From Coriolopsis trogii (lineage: Eukaryota; Basidiomycota; Agaricomycetes; Polyporales; Polyporaceae), in the NCBI GenBank assembly GCA_020543525.1, contig JAHYIO010000023.1, positions 1,984,001-2,048,000 on the forward strand: a DNA stretch of 64,000 nt. The letters run 5' to 3'. Below are positions 36,371 to 46,014 of this stretch, in pieces. Below the pieces are notes generated by a model. The model made no database searches. It was not told where the DNA came from and saw only the letters and a list, made by a program, of their open reading frames with translations. The position numbers were made by a program, and so were the translations under genes. The number at the start of each line of letters is the position of its first letter. Position 1 is the first letter of the stretch.

Positions 36371-36419
36371 CCTCATTAAATATCTGTTAACCTTTTGGTT
36401 GACAGGCTTTCCTGAGTTT

Positions 36420-37059
36420 TGTTATGACTGTGCCGACTCCGAGGTCCAAAGGCCGAGATTGGTGGAATGCGGCCAGAGGTACGAGGGTCTGACAGCGTCC
36501 GGAGTTCGGCGGGGTGAGGACTTCGGCGAAGCTATTGGCAACACCCTGAGTATACGCTAGTGTCCTCGACTTGCGAGAGGAGGCGGAAAACGCGGAAACC
36601 GGGAGGAGCAGAAGTACGAAGTCCGACTTCGAGTCGGACAACGAGAGGACGAGGTAGAAGGATGAGCAATGTTCTAAGTGACGACTGGAGTTCGGAGTCC
36701 GGAGGTCGGGGTCAGAGGTCGGGCGTGGACTTAAAGAAGAACACGTAGAATTTAGGGTGTAATGAGATATCTGAACTAAGGTACAAGTCTACTGCTACCG
36801 AACCTTATATAGTCGGAACTCCGGCCAAGGTCTTGGCGAAATCGGTGTAAGTAGACCGGGAGTCCGATCGGGAATCGGAGTAGATCAAAGTCCGTTGTTC
36901 GTAACCTGATCGAACTGATCGGAGTATAGTAACAATCATAAATGCGATGGGACCTATCAAAAAGAGATGGGACTAAGGTATTAGACATAAAAGGTTAGCG
37001 CGGTCGGATATTGGGGTTCGGGGTTTGGGGTTCGGGTTCGGTCGGCACAGGACCTAACA
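36420..37059 (-). repeat. 3' LTR of the 7.5-kb element
   Basis: This 640-bp LTR is the 3' copy with respect to the minus-strand element. It aligns with the 5' copy without gaps. By eye I count about 32 differences, of which about 29 are transitions and many fall at CpG sites. Confidence 0.93.
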
Positions 37060-37073
37060 GTATCCCCCCACTG
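37060..37073 (-). promoter_or_regulatory. Polypurine tract of the 7.5-kb element
   Basis: On the minus strand AGTGGGGGGATAC directly precedes the TGTTAGG start of the 3' LTR, as expected for the plus-strand DNA primer. The same G-run plus TAC arrangement precedes the 3' LTR of the element at 44,225-50,522. Confidence 0.75.
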
Positions 37074-37262
37074 GGCCCAAGCCCTCGAGGGTCCTAGTGT
37101 GAAGGAATAGAAGTGTGCCGTAAAAAGTGACAGGAAAAATTTTATTGGAGTCAGGGTCGGAATCGGAGATCAGAAAAATGGTATATAGTGGGTGTCGGTG
37201 TCGGAGTACCCTTATCCGCAACTTGAACCACAACCACCACCTTCACCACCACCACCACCACC

Positions 37263-38146
37263 ATGTCCCGCACCCCCAGCCTGGACCCTGAGGAGGAGGC
37301 GCTCGCGACCTAGCGAGCGCTCCTCGCGAAGATGGAGCAGGACGCCGAGCGGCGGGGGCAGGAGAGGAGGGAGCGATGGGAGAGGGAGGAGCAGGAGCGG
37401 CAGGAGAGGGAGGCCGAGGAGGCACGGCGGAGGGCGGCTGAGGCCGAGGCCGCGCGGCTGGCGGAGGAGAGGCGGCAGAGGGGGCCCGAGGCTGCATCGG
37501 GTAGCAAGAGGAAGAAGGGAACGACGGCGCCGTCGGGACCCGAGTGGGCGCCGGCGAAGGTACGTGCGGACGACGGGTACGGGAAAAAGACTAATATTTT
37601 TTTTTTCAGTTGCCATGCGGTAACTGCCGGAAGAGCGGAGTACCTTGCCGGTACTCCGTGCGCTCTCGCCGCATGAAGGCATGCGAGGCGTGCCACAACG
37701 CCAAGGTGGCGTGCAGCGGGGGAGAGAGGCAGGCGGAGGGAATGGCGGAGGCAGAGTCCGGCCCGTTGACGCCCCAAAAACCGAGGAAGAAGAAGCAGCG
37801 AACCGGACCAGAGGAGACCGAGGAGGAGGAAGCGGAGGAGACGGGGGAGGAGCCGAAGAAGGACAAGGGAAAGGGAAGAGCGAGGGAGGAGACGGAGGAG
37901 GCGGAGGGCACGGACTCCGGGCGCCCGACCGACCAGGAGCTCCTGGAGCACCTGGTCGCCGAGGTGGTAGTGACACGTAAGCTGTCGCGGTCCATCCTCG
38001 GGCGCCTGACCCGCGTGGAGAAGTGGGTTGCCGATCACGAGGCACAGAAAAAGGCGGTACAGGAGTACTTCGCCAAGGCAGAGGTGGAGGACGAGGAGAA
38101 GGAGGAGGACGAGGAGTACCAGGACTCCGAGGAGGAGGAGGAGTAG
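37263..38146 (+). CDS. Antisense accessory gene in the LTR element: Cys-motif, coiled-coil, acidic-tail protein
   Basis: The ATG at 37263 starts MSRTPSLDPEEEALAT, then meets an in-frame TAG at 37311-37313 (one C-to-T step from Gln). The next in-frame ATG is 37332. From 37332 the first exon encodes an Arg/Glu/Ala-rich helix (probable coiled coil). A 50-base GT..AG intron (37560-37609) joins it in phase to LPCGNCRKSGVPCRY and KACEACHNAKVACSGG, two CxxC-x6-C units resembling a zinc-binding cluster. A basic PRKKKQR stretch follows, then another predicted helix (LGRLTRVEKWVADHEAQKKA) and a Glu/Asp-rich end with TAG at 38144-38146. From 37332 it is 254 residues. It lies opposite to gag-pol. I do not recognise a named family; DNA or RNA binding in the nucleus is inference. 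The early stop may mark this copy as damaged. Confidence 0.7.
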
Positions 38147-38305
38147 ATAGGAAAAAATTTGAATTTTCTTGTAACAATGACCGAGGTCCAAGTGTGAACA
38201 CCGACGGCGTCCGAGGAAGTAAGAAGTCCGACAGAGTATTGAGAGGAAAAGGATGAAGGATGCGGCGCACGAACGGCGCGAGGAAGCGAAGACAATTCCC
38301 CTTCG

Positions 38306-41300
38306 CTAAGTGTTGTGAGGTCCGGGTTTATCGGGGTACGAGGCGTGGAAGTCCGAGACTAGTTCCTGCGCGTTATCAAGCTTGGTCGCGAGGACCCAGG
38401 AGGTCTCTTCATCAGTACCTTCGTAGCCGGACCAGCAAACGAGGTAAAGCAGCTTGCACCATCGTCGGTGATTGACCTTGGTGTCAAGGATCTCGGAGAT
38501 TTCGTACTCCGGTTCGCCGTCGACTTCGAATGGAGGTGGAGGGGACTGGACACGACCAGGAATGGTGTTCGGGGTTGCGGGCTCGAGCTGGGAGACATGG
38601 AAAACGGGGTGTACGGCGCACATGGCCTCGGGTAGGCATAGCGTAAACAAGTGGGTACCAGCCTGAGCGATGATAGGGTAGGGTCCGAGATACTTCTCCG
38701 AGAGCTTCTTCGTGGGGCGGGTGGAACGGATGTGCTCGGCTCGGACATAGACCTGGTCTCCGACCTTGAAATCCGGTGCCGGTAGACGGTGCTTGTCTGC
38801 CTGGACCTGGTAGTGAGCCTGGGCTTCGGAGATCCGGGTTCGGAGTTCAGCGTGGAGCTCGTCGAGATCAACGGCGAATTCTCGAGCGCGAGCAGAGGTA
38901 AGGTCTCGTTTGGGGTGCACTGCAAGACTCGGGTTGTAGCCCTTGTTCGCGAAGAAGGGAGAGATACCGGTGGTCGCATTCGGAGCATTGTTGTAAGCGA
39001 ACTCCGCGAGAGGTAGGAGTTACGCCCAGTTGTCCTGCTGGTAATTGCAGTACATTCGGAGATACTGCTCAAGAGTCTGGTTGACACGTTCCGTCTGTCC
39101 GTCGCCTTCGGGGTGGTAACCGGAGGTGAAGTGAAGGCGCATGTCTAGTGCCTTGCCCAGGGATCGGAAGAAGTGGGATACAAACTCGGAGCCCCGGTTG
39201 GACGTGACGTGCGACGGAACCCCGTGCTTGGAGAAAATGTGGAGGACGAACAGGTTGGCAAGCTCTTCGGCATTGAGGGTGTTGTGCGTCGGGATGAAGA
39301 TGGCTTGCTTGGTGAGCCGATCTACCACGACCAGGATCACCGTGAAACCGTCAGAGCTCGGGAGGTGCTCGATAAGGTCCATGGAGATGGAGTTCCACGG
39401 GCGTTTGGGGATCGGAAGTTGCTTCAGAGTGCCGTAGGGGAGGTGACGGGGAACCTTCGATCGCGCGCAGGTCGTGCAGGACTTGCAGTAGTCTCGGACG
39501 AAGAGTCGGAGTCCGGGCCAAGCGTAGTTGCGGAGAACAAGTGCCTGGGTCTTGTTCTGTCCCCAGTGGCCTGCCGTCGGATGGTCGTGACAGGCTCGGA
39601 GAACCCGGAGTCGGAGGTCGTCGGCGTCCGGGACATAGATGCGATCGTTGAGTCGAAGGAAACCGTCTAAATCTAAGGACCACTTTGGCTTGCCTTCGGC
39701 GGCCGCGGTGAGTCCTGCAAGGAGTTCGGGGGAAGGGTTGGGGGAGGATTGAGCCGATCAGATGTTGGCTCGGAGTTGACTTTCGTCAAGGATGAAGGAT
39801 GCACAGAGGACAGGTTCTCGGAGAATGGTAGCTCGGAGGGAGGATGCGAGTTGTTCCTGAGTGAAGATGGGTCGGAAGTTGTGTGGGTTGATGACAGAGT
39901 AGTCACTATCCCCCTCTTTTGGGTAGACGTCCCAACGGCGAGTGAGCACGTCGGGCTTAGCTCCGAGTTTCCCAGGTTGGAAACGGATAATCAGGTTGAA
40001 TTGCGACAGGATCGCCGAGTCAGGAGTTTCGTGGTCGCGAAGTACTCCAGATTCTTGTGGTTGGTGACGACGTCGATCGGAGTTCCAGAGCCTTCCAGGT
40101 AGTGCCGCCAGGTCTTGAACGCCTCGAAGATCGCGAGGAGTTCCTTGTTGTGGGTGTCGTAGTTGAGTTCGGCACTGGTCAAAGTCCGGGAGTGGAAGGC
40201 AATGGGATGAAGGTCGCCGGACGTGGTGGTGATTGACAGAATACCGGCGATTGCATAGTCTGAAGTGTCGGTTTCCACCGTAATCTGGCGGTCGGGTTCC
40301 CAGTGATGTAGGACAGGAGCGGAGGTGAAGGCCTGCTTCAGGGTATTGAACGCCTTTGGCATTTGTCGGAGAAGTGCCACAGAACGCCTTTGCGAGTCAT
40401 GCGGCTGAGGGGAAGGACAATCTCGGAGTAGTTGTGGATGAACCGACGGTAGAAGTTGGCGAAGCCGAGGAAAGACTGTATATCTTGGACCTTCCGGGGT
40501 TCCGGCCAGTTGAGGATAGCTTTGACCTTGGCGTCGGACATCTTCAGGCCTTCTCCGGACATGATGCAGCCGAGGTACTCGACGGAGTCAGTGTGGAACT
40601 CGCACTTGTCCGCGCAAGCGTAGAGTCGATGTTTCCGTAGACGTCGCAGGACCTCCTTGACGTGCTTCCGGTGTTCCTTGGGGTTGTCGGAGTAGATGAG
40701 AATGTCGTCGAGGTAGACAACCACACAGACGTCAAGCATGTCGGCGAAGATGTCATTTACAAAACGCTGGAACGCCGCCGGGGCGTTGGAAAGTCCGAAA
40801 GGCATGACGTGCCATTCAAACGAGCCGTAGCAAGTGCGGAATGCCGTCTTCCATTCGTCTCCAGGGGCGATCCGGACCAGATTGTAGGCGTGTCGGAGGT
40901 CGATCTTGGTATAGATGCGAGCCTTCCGAGGAGCGTCAAGGAGGTCCGAGATCAATGGTAGTGGATATCGGTCCTTCCGAGTGATCTTGTTGAGTCCTCG
41001 GTAGTCGACACAGAGACGAAGGGAGCCGTTCTTTTTCTTGACGAAGAGGACCGGAGCTCCGCACGGAGAATTGGATGGCCGAATGAAACCCGAGCGAAGG
41101 TTCTCCTCGATGTATTCTCGGAGGGTATCCAACTCGAGTTGGGAAAGGGAATAGATGGGTCCAAGCGGAGGCGTAGCACCGTCCTCAAGGGTGATCTTGA
41201 GGTTGTATGGTCGGTGCTCCGGTAAGATGTCGGCCTTGGTCTTGCTGAAGACATCGGCAAACTCGTGGTACTCCTCCGGGACACCGGATAGGTCCGGAGG

Positions 41301-41977
41301 TGAGTCGTCGACGGTTGAACTCCGAGCGGAGACCGACATGGCAGAGAGGTTTATAGTGAAGCTCTCGGAGCCAGGCATCCTACACGCACGGGCAAAAGCC
41401 GCGGCGTTAATGATGGACACGCTGGGTGCGGAATTCCGAGGGTCCGAGGGAGGTGTTGTCAGAGGAGGGGTCGGAGGGTTCAGAGGTGGTACCGGGTCAG
41501 ATACGGGACGTGTCGGAGGTGTGGTTCGGAATTGGATGCTGTGCTTCCTCCAGTCAATCAGCAGATTGTAGTCGTGGAGCCAGCTGTATCCCAGAACCGC
41601 GGAGACCGATTTGTCAAGCGGAGTCACGTAGCACAACACGGAGAGGACTTCTCTGGAGGGGAAGTGCAACGGAAGTTCGGCAGTCCGGATAATTACCTGG
41701 TTGGACGTGCCGTCGAACAGATGGAGCCAAATGGGGGAAACGGAACATATGGAAATGATATATTTCTTGACGAACTCGGTATCTATGAAGCAGTGCGAAG
41801 ATCCCGAGTCGACTAGGGTGACGATCGGAGTTGGGACGGAGTCGGAGAAGAGTTCAAGTCGGAGGGCAAGGGGGTCGGAAAGAGCGGACACGTTGAGCCT
41901 AATGATTAACTCCGTGCAGGTGGTGTCAACGCAGTCCTCACTGCACACGGAGGGCGGAGGACTGCGGACTAATTTTT
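38306..41977 (-). pseudogene. Pol of the 7.5-kb element (protease, RT, RNase H, integrase, chromodomain), frameshifted
   Basis: In order on the minus strand: aspartic protease ([13 protein letters not shown], then [17 protein letters not shown]), and RT with [45 protein letters not shown] and an intact [10 protein letters not shown]. RNase H (TVETDTSDYAIAGIL), the integrase zinc region and core (MDLIEHLPSSDGF, SNRGSEFVSHFF with Asp replaced by Asn in the usual DRG) and a chromodomain-like end (YEISEILDTKVNHRRW) follow. Damage: a one-base loss in an A-run near 40,355, an apparent loss of about 20 bases near 40,010, a TGA near 39,757 and a TAA near 39,019. The frame is open upstream across the gag stop, consistent with entry by -1 frameshifting. 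Confidence 0.88.
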
Positions 41978-43222
41978 TGTCTCTGCCGGGGCAGCGGCCG
42001 GGGTTCCGGCTTGAGCTGTGCGGGCCTTGGCCACCGAGGAGGTCTTCTTCGGGCAGGCGTTTGCAACATGTCCGGACCTACCACAGAACAGGCAGAGGTT
42101 GTTCGTAAAGCGACGTTGACGCTCCTCCTGCGTGAGCTTCCCGTCCTTGCCCAGCTTATTGGAGTATGGCTTCGGCGTTGACTTCGCCGGAGTCCTCTGG
42201 TTCTGATTGGCCGGGGCCTTGGCAGGGTTGGAGGGCGCCGACTGACCCCCGGAGTTCCTGGAGGTCTTCACGGGGGTCGAACTCTTGACGTCGGAGGACT
42301 TGGTGGGCCGGGAGTTGGTGGCCTCCCGGGCTTGCTCGGCCCGGCGTTCCCAGTACCGGTGGTCCAGGGCCTGAGCGAGCTTCCGGAGTTCATGGAGGTC
42401 GTCCGGTTTACCGACTTCGGAGATGCGGTCCTTGAGCCGGGATGGAAGTCCGATGTAGAACCAGTAGCGAAGTGCGTCGAGCCCCCAGTTCACCTGTGTA
42501 GTGAGTTGGGTGAACCGAGTGATGTACTTCGTGATGTGTTGGGATTCCAACATCCGAAGATTCATGAGCTCGTGCTCCGCGGCACCGGTCACGTCGTAGG
42601 GCCCAAAGTTGAGACGGAGTTCATCTTGGAAGGCCTGGTAATCTGTCATGAAGGTCGGCGGATTGGCGGTAGCTCCTTCCAGAAGGTACAGTTCAAACCA
42701 CTGGAGCGCGGTCCCTCGGAGGTAGGAGATCGCGTAGGTGACCTTCTTCTGGTTGGAGGGATAGGTCCTAGGACGAGCCATGAAAACCAACTCCAGCTGT
42801 GCCAGGAAGGTTCGGAGTTTGGTGGCATCCGACCCATCAAAGGTGTTGGGGTCCCGAGCGTTGTTCCGTTCATTGAGCTCCTTCTCCGGCTTGCTCTGCC
42901 CCAGGGTTTGAGCAAGTAGAGCGATGGCGTTGGCGAGGGCGTCACCAGTCGGGGGAGCCGCGGAAGGTGCACCGAGGGGTTGACTTGCCGGAGCTGCCGG
43001 AGTGGTCGGAGTATGCGGAGTACCGGGGGGACCCAGTGTCATGGGAGCGAACAGGTTTGTCAGGGAGTTGGCTGGAGGGTTCTGAGTCGGGCTGGGTGTC
43101 CTCTGAGGAAGGGCCTGAGGTTGACCTGCTACTCGAGTCGGAGTCACTGGGGTTTGGGTCGAGATGGGCACTGTGATTCGGCGTGCTATAAAACCGGCGA
43201 ACCGTTCCGCAGTGTTAGACAT
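41969..43222 (-). CDS. Gag of the 7.5-kb element
   Basis: The ATG at 43222 lies 30 bases inside the 5' LTR and opens an uninterrupted 417-codon frame. The N-terminal ~110 residues are Pro/Thr/Ala-rich. The core has the fungal gypsy capsid pattern ([28 protein letters not shown] [42 protein letters not shown]). A basic linker leads to a CCHC zinc knuckle ([14 protein letters not shown]). The frame ends KN and TAG at 41969-41971. It forms the virus-like particle and binds the element RNA. It is the only intact retroelement frame in the window. Confidence 0.9.
   Translation of the reverse strand: MSNTAERFAGFIARRITVPISTQTPVTPTRVAGQPQALPQRTPSPTQNPPANSLTNLFAPMTLGPPGTPHTPTTPAAPASQPLGAPSAAPPTGDALANAIALLAQTLGQSKPEKELNERNNARDPNTFDGSDATKLRTFLAQLELVFMARPRTYPSNQKKVTYAISYLRGTALQWFELYLLEGATANPPTFMTDYQAFQDELRLNFGPYDVTGAAEHELMNLRMLESQHITKYITRFTQLTTQVNWGLDALRYWFYIGLPSRLKDRISEVGKPDDLHELRKLAQALDHRYWERRAEQAREATNSRPTKSSDVKSSTPVKTSRNSGGQSAPSNPAKAPANQNQRTPAKSTPKPYSNKLGKDGKLTQEERQRRFTNNLCLFCGRSGHVANACPKKTSSVAKARTAQAGTPAAAPAETKN
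41972..41978 (-). promoter_or_regulatory. Probable -1 ribosomal frameshift site (A AAA AAT)
   Basis: On the minus strand the last gag codons are ACA AAA AAT TAG, which contain the canonical slippery heptamer A_AAA_AAT in the zero frame. Slipping back one base reads AAA AAA TTA GTC and continues into the open pol frame (KKLVRSPPP, then the protease). The site abuts the gag stop. I could not verify a downstream stem-loop or pseudoknot. Confidence 0.65.
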
Positions 43223-43252
43223 GGCGAATACTCAGCTTGAGTTCGGATATAC

Positions 43253-43892
43253 TGTTATGACTGTGCTGACTCCGAGGTCCGAAGGCCGCAATTGGTGGAA
43301 TGCAACCAGAGATACGAGGGTCTGACGGCGTCCAGAGTTTGGCAGGGTGAGGACTTCGGCGAAGCTATTGGCAACGCCCTGAGTATACGCCGGTGTCCTC
43401 AACTTGCGAGAGAAGGCGGAAAACGCGGAAACCGGGAGGAGCAGAAGTACGAAGTCCGACTTTGAGTCGGACAACGAGAGGACGAGGTAGAAGGATGAGC
43501 AATGTTCTAAGTGACGACCGGAGTTCGGAGTCCGGAGGTCAGGGTCAGAGGTCGGGCGTGGACTTAAAGAAGAACACGTAGAATTTAGGGTGTAATGAGA
43601 TATCTGAACTAAGGTACAAGTCTACTGCTACCGAACCTTATATAGTCGGAACTCCAGCCAAGGTCTTGGCGAAATCGGCATAAGTATACCGGGAGTCCGA
43701 TCGGGAATCGGAGTAGATCAAAGTCCGTTGTTCGTAACCTTATCGGACTGATCAGAGTATAGTAACAATCATAAATGCGATGGGACCTATCAAAAAGAGA
43801 TGGGACTAAGGTATTAGACATAAAAGGTTAGCGTGGTCGGATATCGGGGTTTGGGGTTTGGGGTTCGGGTCTGGTCGGCACGGGACCTAACA
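43253..43892 (-). repeat. 5' LTR of the 7.5-kb element
   Basis: This is the second 640-bp LTR, upstream of gag on the minus strand, with TGTTA..TAACA ends. It is about 95% identical to the 3' LTR by eye, with no indels. Confidence 0.93.
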
Positions 43893-44216
43893 AGTTTTTT
43901 GGTTCAGACAGACAGTTTCTAGTAATATGTCCTGGTTTCTGGCACTGGAAACATAGTCCCTTGTTCTGTCACTCTTGTCTCTCCTTGATAGAGAGTTTGC
44001 TGATGTTAAGAGCCTCTTTGTCTTCAATATTAACTGCTCATATATTCCTCTTCATCATTGAAATTTTAGCTTTCTGGCCCTTCTAGTTAGCTAAAATCTT
44101 CTTGGTGAGTTGGTAGTTATGATCCAACTCCTTTGTTCTAGTAATCCACTCTATGATGTTCATTGGAGCTGGATATAACATAGAAATCTTCCTTAGCAAG
44201 TATTCCGGAAGTGCTT
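43893..44216 (-). pseudogene. Gag fragment of the old gypsy element, cut off by the insertion
   Basis: Read on the minus strand this holds a gag C-terminal part (FPEYLL-like and ITRTKELDHNYQLTKK) and a CCHC knuckle CFQCQKPGHITRNC at about 43,905-43,950, then meets the AGTTT target repeat. The expected next domain, protease, appears beyond the 7.5-kb element at about 36,130. One or more stops interrupt the frame. This shows that the 7.5-kb element landed inside the older one. Confidence 0.75.
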
Positions 44217-44224
44217 ATTTGTAC

Positions 44225-44554
44225 TATTATGAACTCCTCATTTTCATTGTTCTTTTGCCCACACTTCCACTATTGTTCCAGCGCTCTCGCGCGCGCCTAT
44301 GACCTATTGTCCCTAGCGCTTATTGTTCTCTGTATATAAGTAGTAGACACTCGCCACCTAAAAACTTCAGTTTTGACCTCTTGTCTCCAGGTGAGCCTCG
44401 CTGTATTCTCGTTCATTTACATTCTCTCAATATATCTTGTCTCCAGCCCTGTGTGTTGAGCCTTGCTCCACTCTCGCTGCACAAGACTCATACTCTCACC
44501 CTTGCTTGACATCTCAGTCTCCCTCCACGTCTTGCTTGACCACAGGTTGCAATA
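44225..44554 (+). repeat. 5' LTR of the 6.3-kb chromovirus
   Basis: It has a TATA-like GTATATAAGTAG and the conserved CAGTTTTGACCTCTTGTC block. Its ends read TATTATGAAC and GGTTGCAATA, whereas the 3' copy has the canonical TGTCATGAAC and GGTCGCGACA. Every end difference is a transition. Confidence 0.9.
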
Positions 44555-45138
44555 CTAGGTCAAAACTCTCTTGCGAGCACCAGTGAATATCAAATCCAGT
44601 TCACCCTGGCATTACCCCAGGACCTACGTCATGTAAGCATTGGACGCACGCTTTCAATGAGAAGTCAGTAGAGGACGCCACGTATGATCCCATCTACAAG
44701 AATTTTTTCCTCTGTGACCACCAACCATGTGGCAATCACTACGAGTCATTTATCAACGTCCAAAACACGCTGTTTGTTAAACCAACGGACAACAATAAGA
44801 AACTCATTTGAGACCGACTAGCTAACCCACCGGCCAAACCCGTATGCAACACATCACGACCACCTCTGCGAGGTGCAGTACAACGAGCACCTAGCCAACC
44901 AGCGAGTTGACGACCCACGCCTCCACCTGCTTCACCAATACCCCCGGGGATCGCACTGGCAGTGGAGCGGTTAGAACAGCAATGTATGTCAATTGACCGC
45001 ACTACCCCTCTACCTCTACCCAACGTCATTGACCTGAACTCCCCACCCCCCATCCCTCCACAATCTCCCGCTTGAACTCAAATCTCCAGTTGCGCTTCAC
45101 CCAATATGAGCTCTACACTGTCGGATAGTATGCTCTAA

Positions 45139-45924
45139 ATGTTCATGCCCGCACTATACGATAGGAAGGACAGAGCAGAGGCATTAGTGTACCTTGCACG
45201 GGCCAGGACCTTCTTCACACTACTCCCCGACACTTCATTCACAACAGGGATGAAGTTTATAACACTTCTGAACCTGCTGACTGGGGATGCAGCGTCCTGG
45301 GCCCTACTCTACTATGCCAAGCTCGACTCAGCTTGGGCTGACTTCAATGACTTCAAAAGCGACTTCACTACCCACTTCCATGCCGTCAACGATAAGGCAG
45401 CAGCTCTGGATGAGCTCAAACACTAGTGCTGGGGTGCAAACTGTCCAAAGATGGCCAACCTCAAAGAGTGGACAGCCAAGTTCAACGTGCTCCTTGCGTG
45501 CACAGCCTTATTGGCTGAAGACGGACGTGTACGGTACCAAGATGCACTTCCAGTAGACCTTTAGCGCCACCTCACCGTCACTGCCAACAACGTCTCTGAC
45601 CTCAGCAAGATACAGGGAGTTGTCCTGAAGATGGTGCAGTCACTCGCACAGGTCAAGGTAGCTCAGTTCCGACCCTGGCAAACTAAGGGGAAGGGACGCC
45701 AAACTCAGAAGTCCGCCACCACCGCAACACCCAAGGTGGAGACCTGGATCTGTCACCTTTGTGGCAAGGTTGGTCACCTTGCGCAGAATTGCTGATCCAA
45801 CAAAGCGGCCACCATGCAGGTCAGTGAGCTTAAGGACATCATCAAGGGCCTGTAAGCAAAACTGGCCTCCACGTCGACCACAACCATGCAAGCCGCCAAG
45901 CAGGACAAAGTGGAGGATTTTTGA
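45139..45924 (+). pseudogene. Gag of the 6.3-kb chromovirus
   Basis: An ATG at 45139 opens 95 codons with capsid-like sequence (DRAEALVYLARARTFFTLL, MKFITLLNLLTGDAASWALL, DFNDFKSDFTTHFHAV). The frame then continues through stops (near 45,424, 45,561, 45,793 and 45,853) to a zinc knuckle CHLCGKVGHLAQNC at about 45,750-45,795. Several stops are single C-to-T steps from Gln or Arg codons. It is not translatable as a whole. Confidence 0.85.
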
Positions 45925-46014
45925 TAAGGACAACACTCGATGCTGTGTGTGGCCGTCCCTGTACATCCAGTTGATATGCTATACTAGATGCTGGTATCAC
46001 TTATGAGATCAATC

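Larger units (their letters stand above)
36420..43892 (-). mobile_element. 7,473-bp LTR retrotransposon (Ty3/gypsy chromovirus) carrying an antisense gene
   Basis: Two 640-bp direct repeats (36420-37059 and 43253-43892), each TGTTA..TAACA, bound the element. The direct repeat AGTTT flanks it perfectly (36415-36419 and 43893-43897). On the minus strand it has gag (43222 to 41969), a -1 slippery site at the gag stop, pol with protease, RT, RNase H, integrase and chromodomain (to 38306), a polypurine tract and the 3' LTR. It sits inside the older decayed gypsy element, between that element's gag zinc knuckle and protease. The interval between the pol stop and the 3' LTR (37,060-38,305) holds a separate plus-strand gene. 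Pol is broken by frameshifts and stops, so this copy is not autonomous. Confidence 0.93.

Noticed and set aside
37212..38270. 352-codon minus-strand open frame, Pro/Ser/Leu-rich, opposite the Cys-motif gene
   Set aside because: It is the complement of a GAG/GAGGAG-rich coding sequence, which automatically yields Pro/Ser/Leu runs; the plus strand has the intron, motifs and codon logic.
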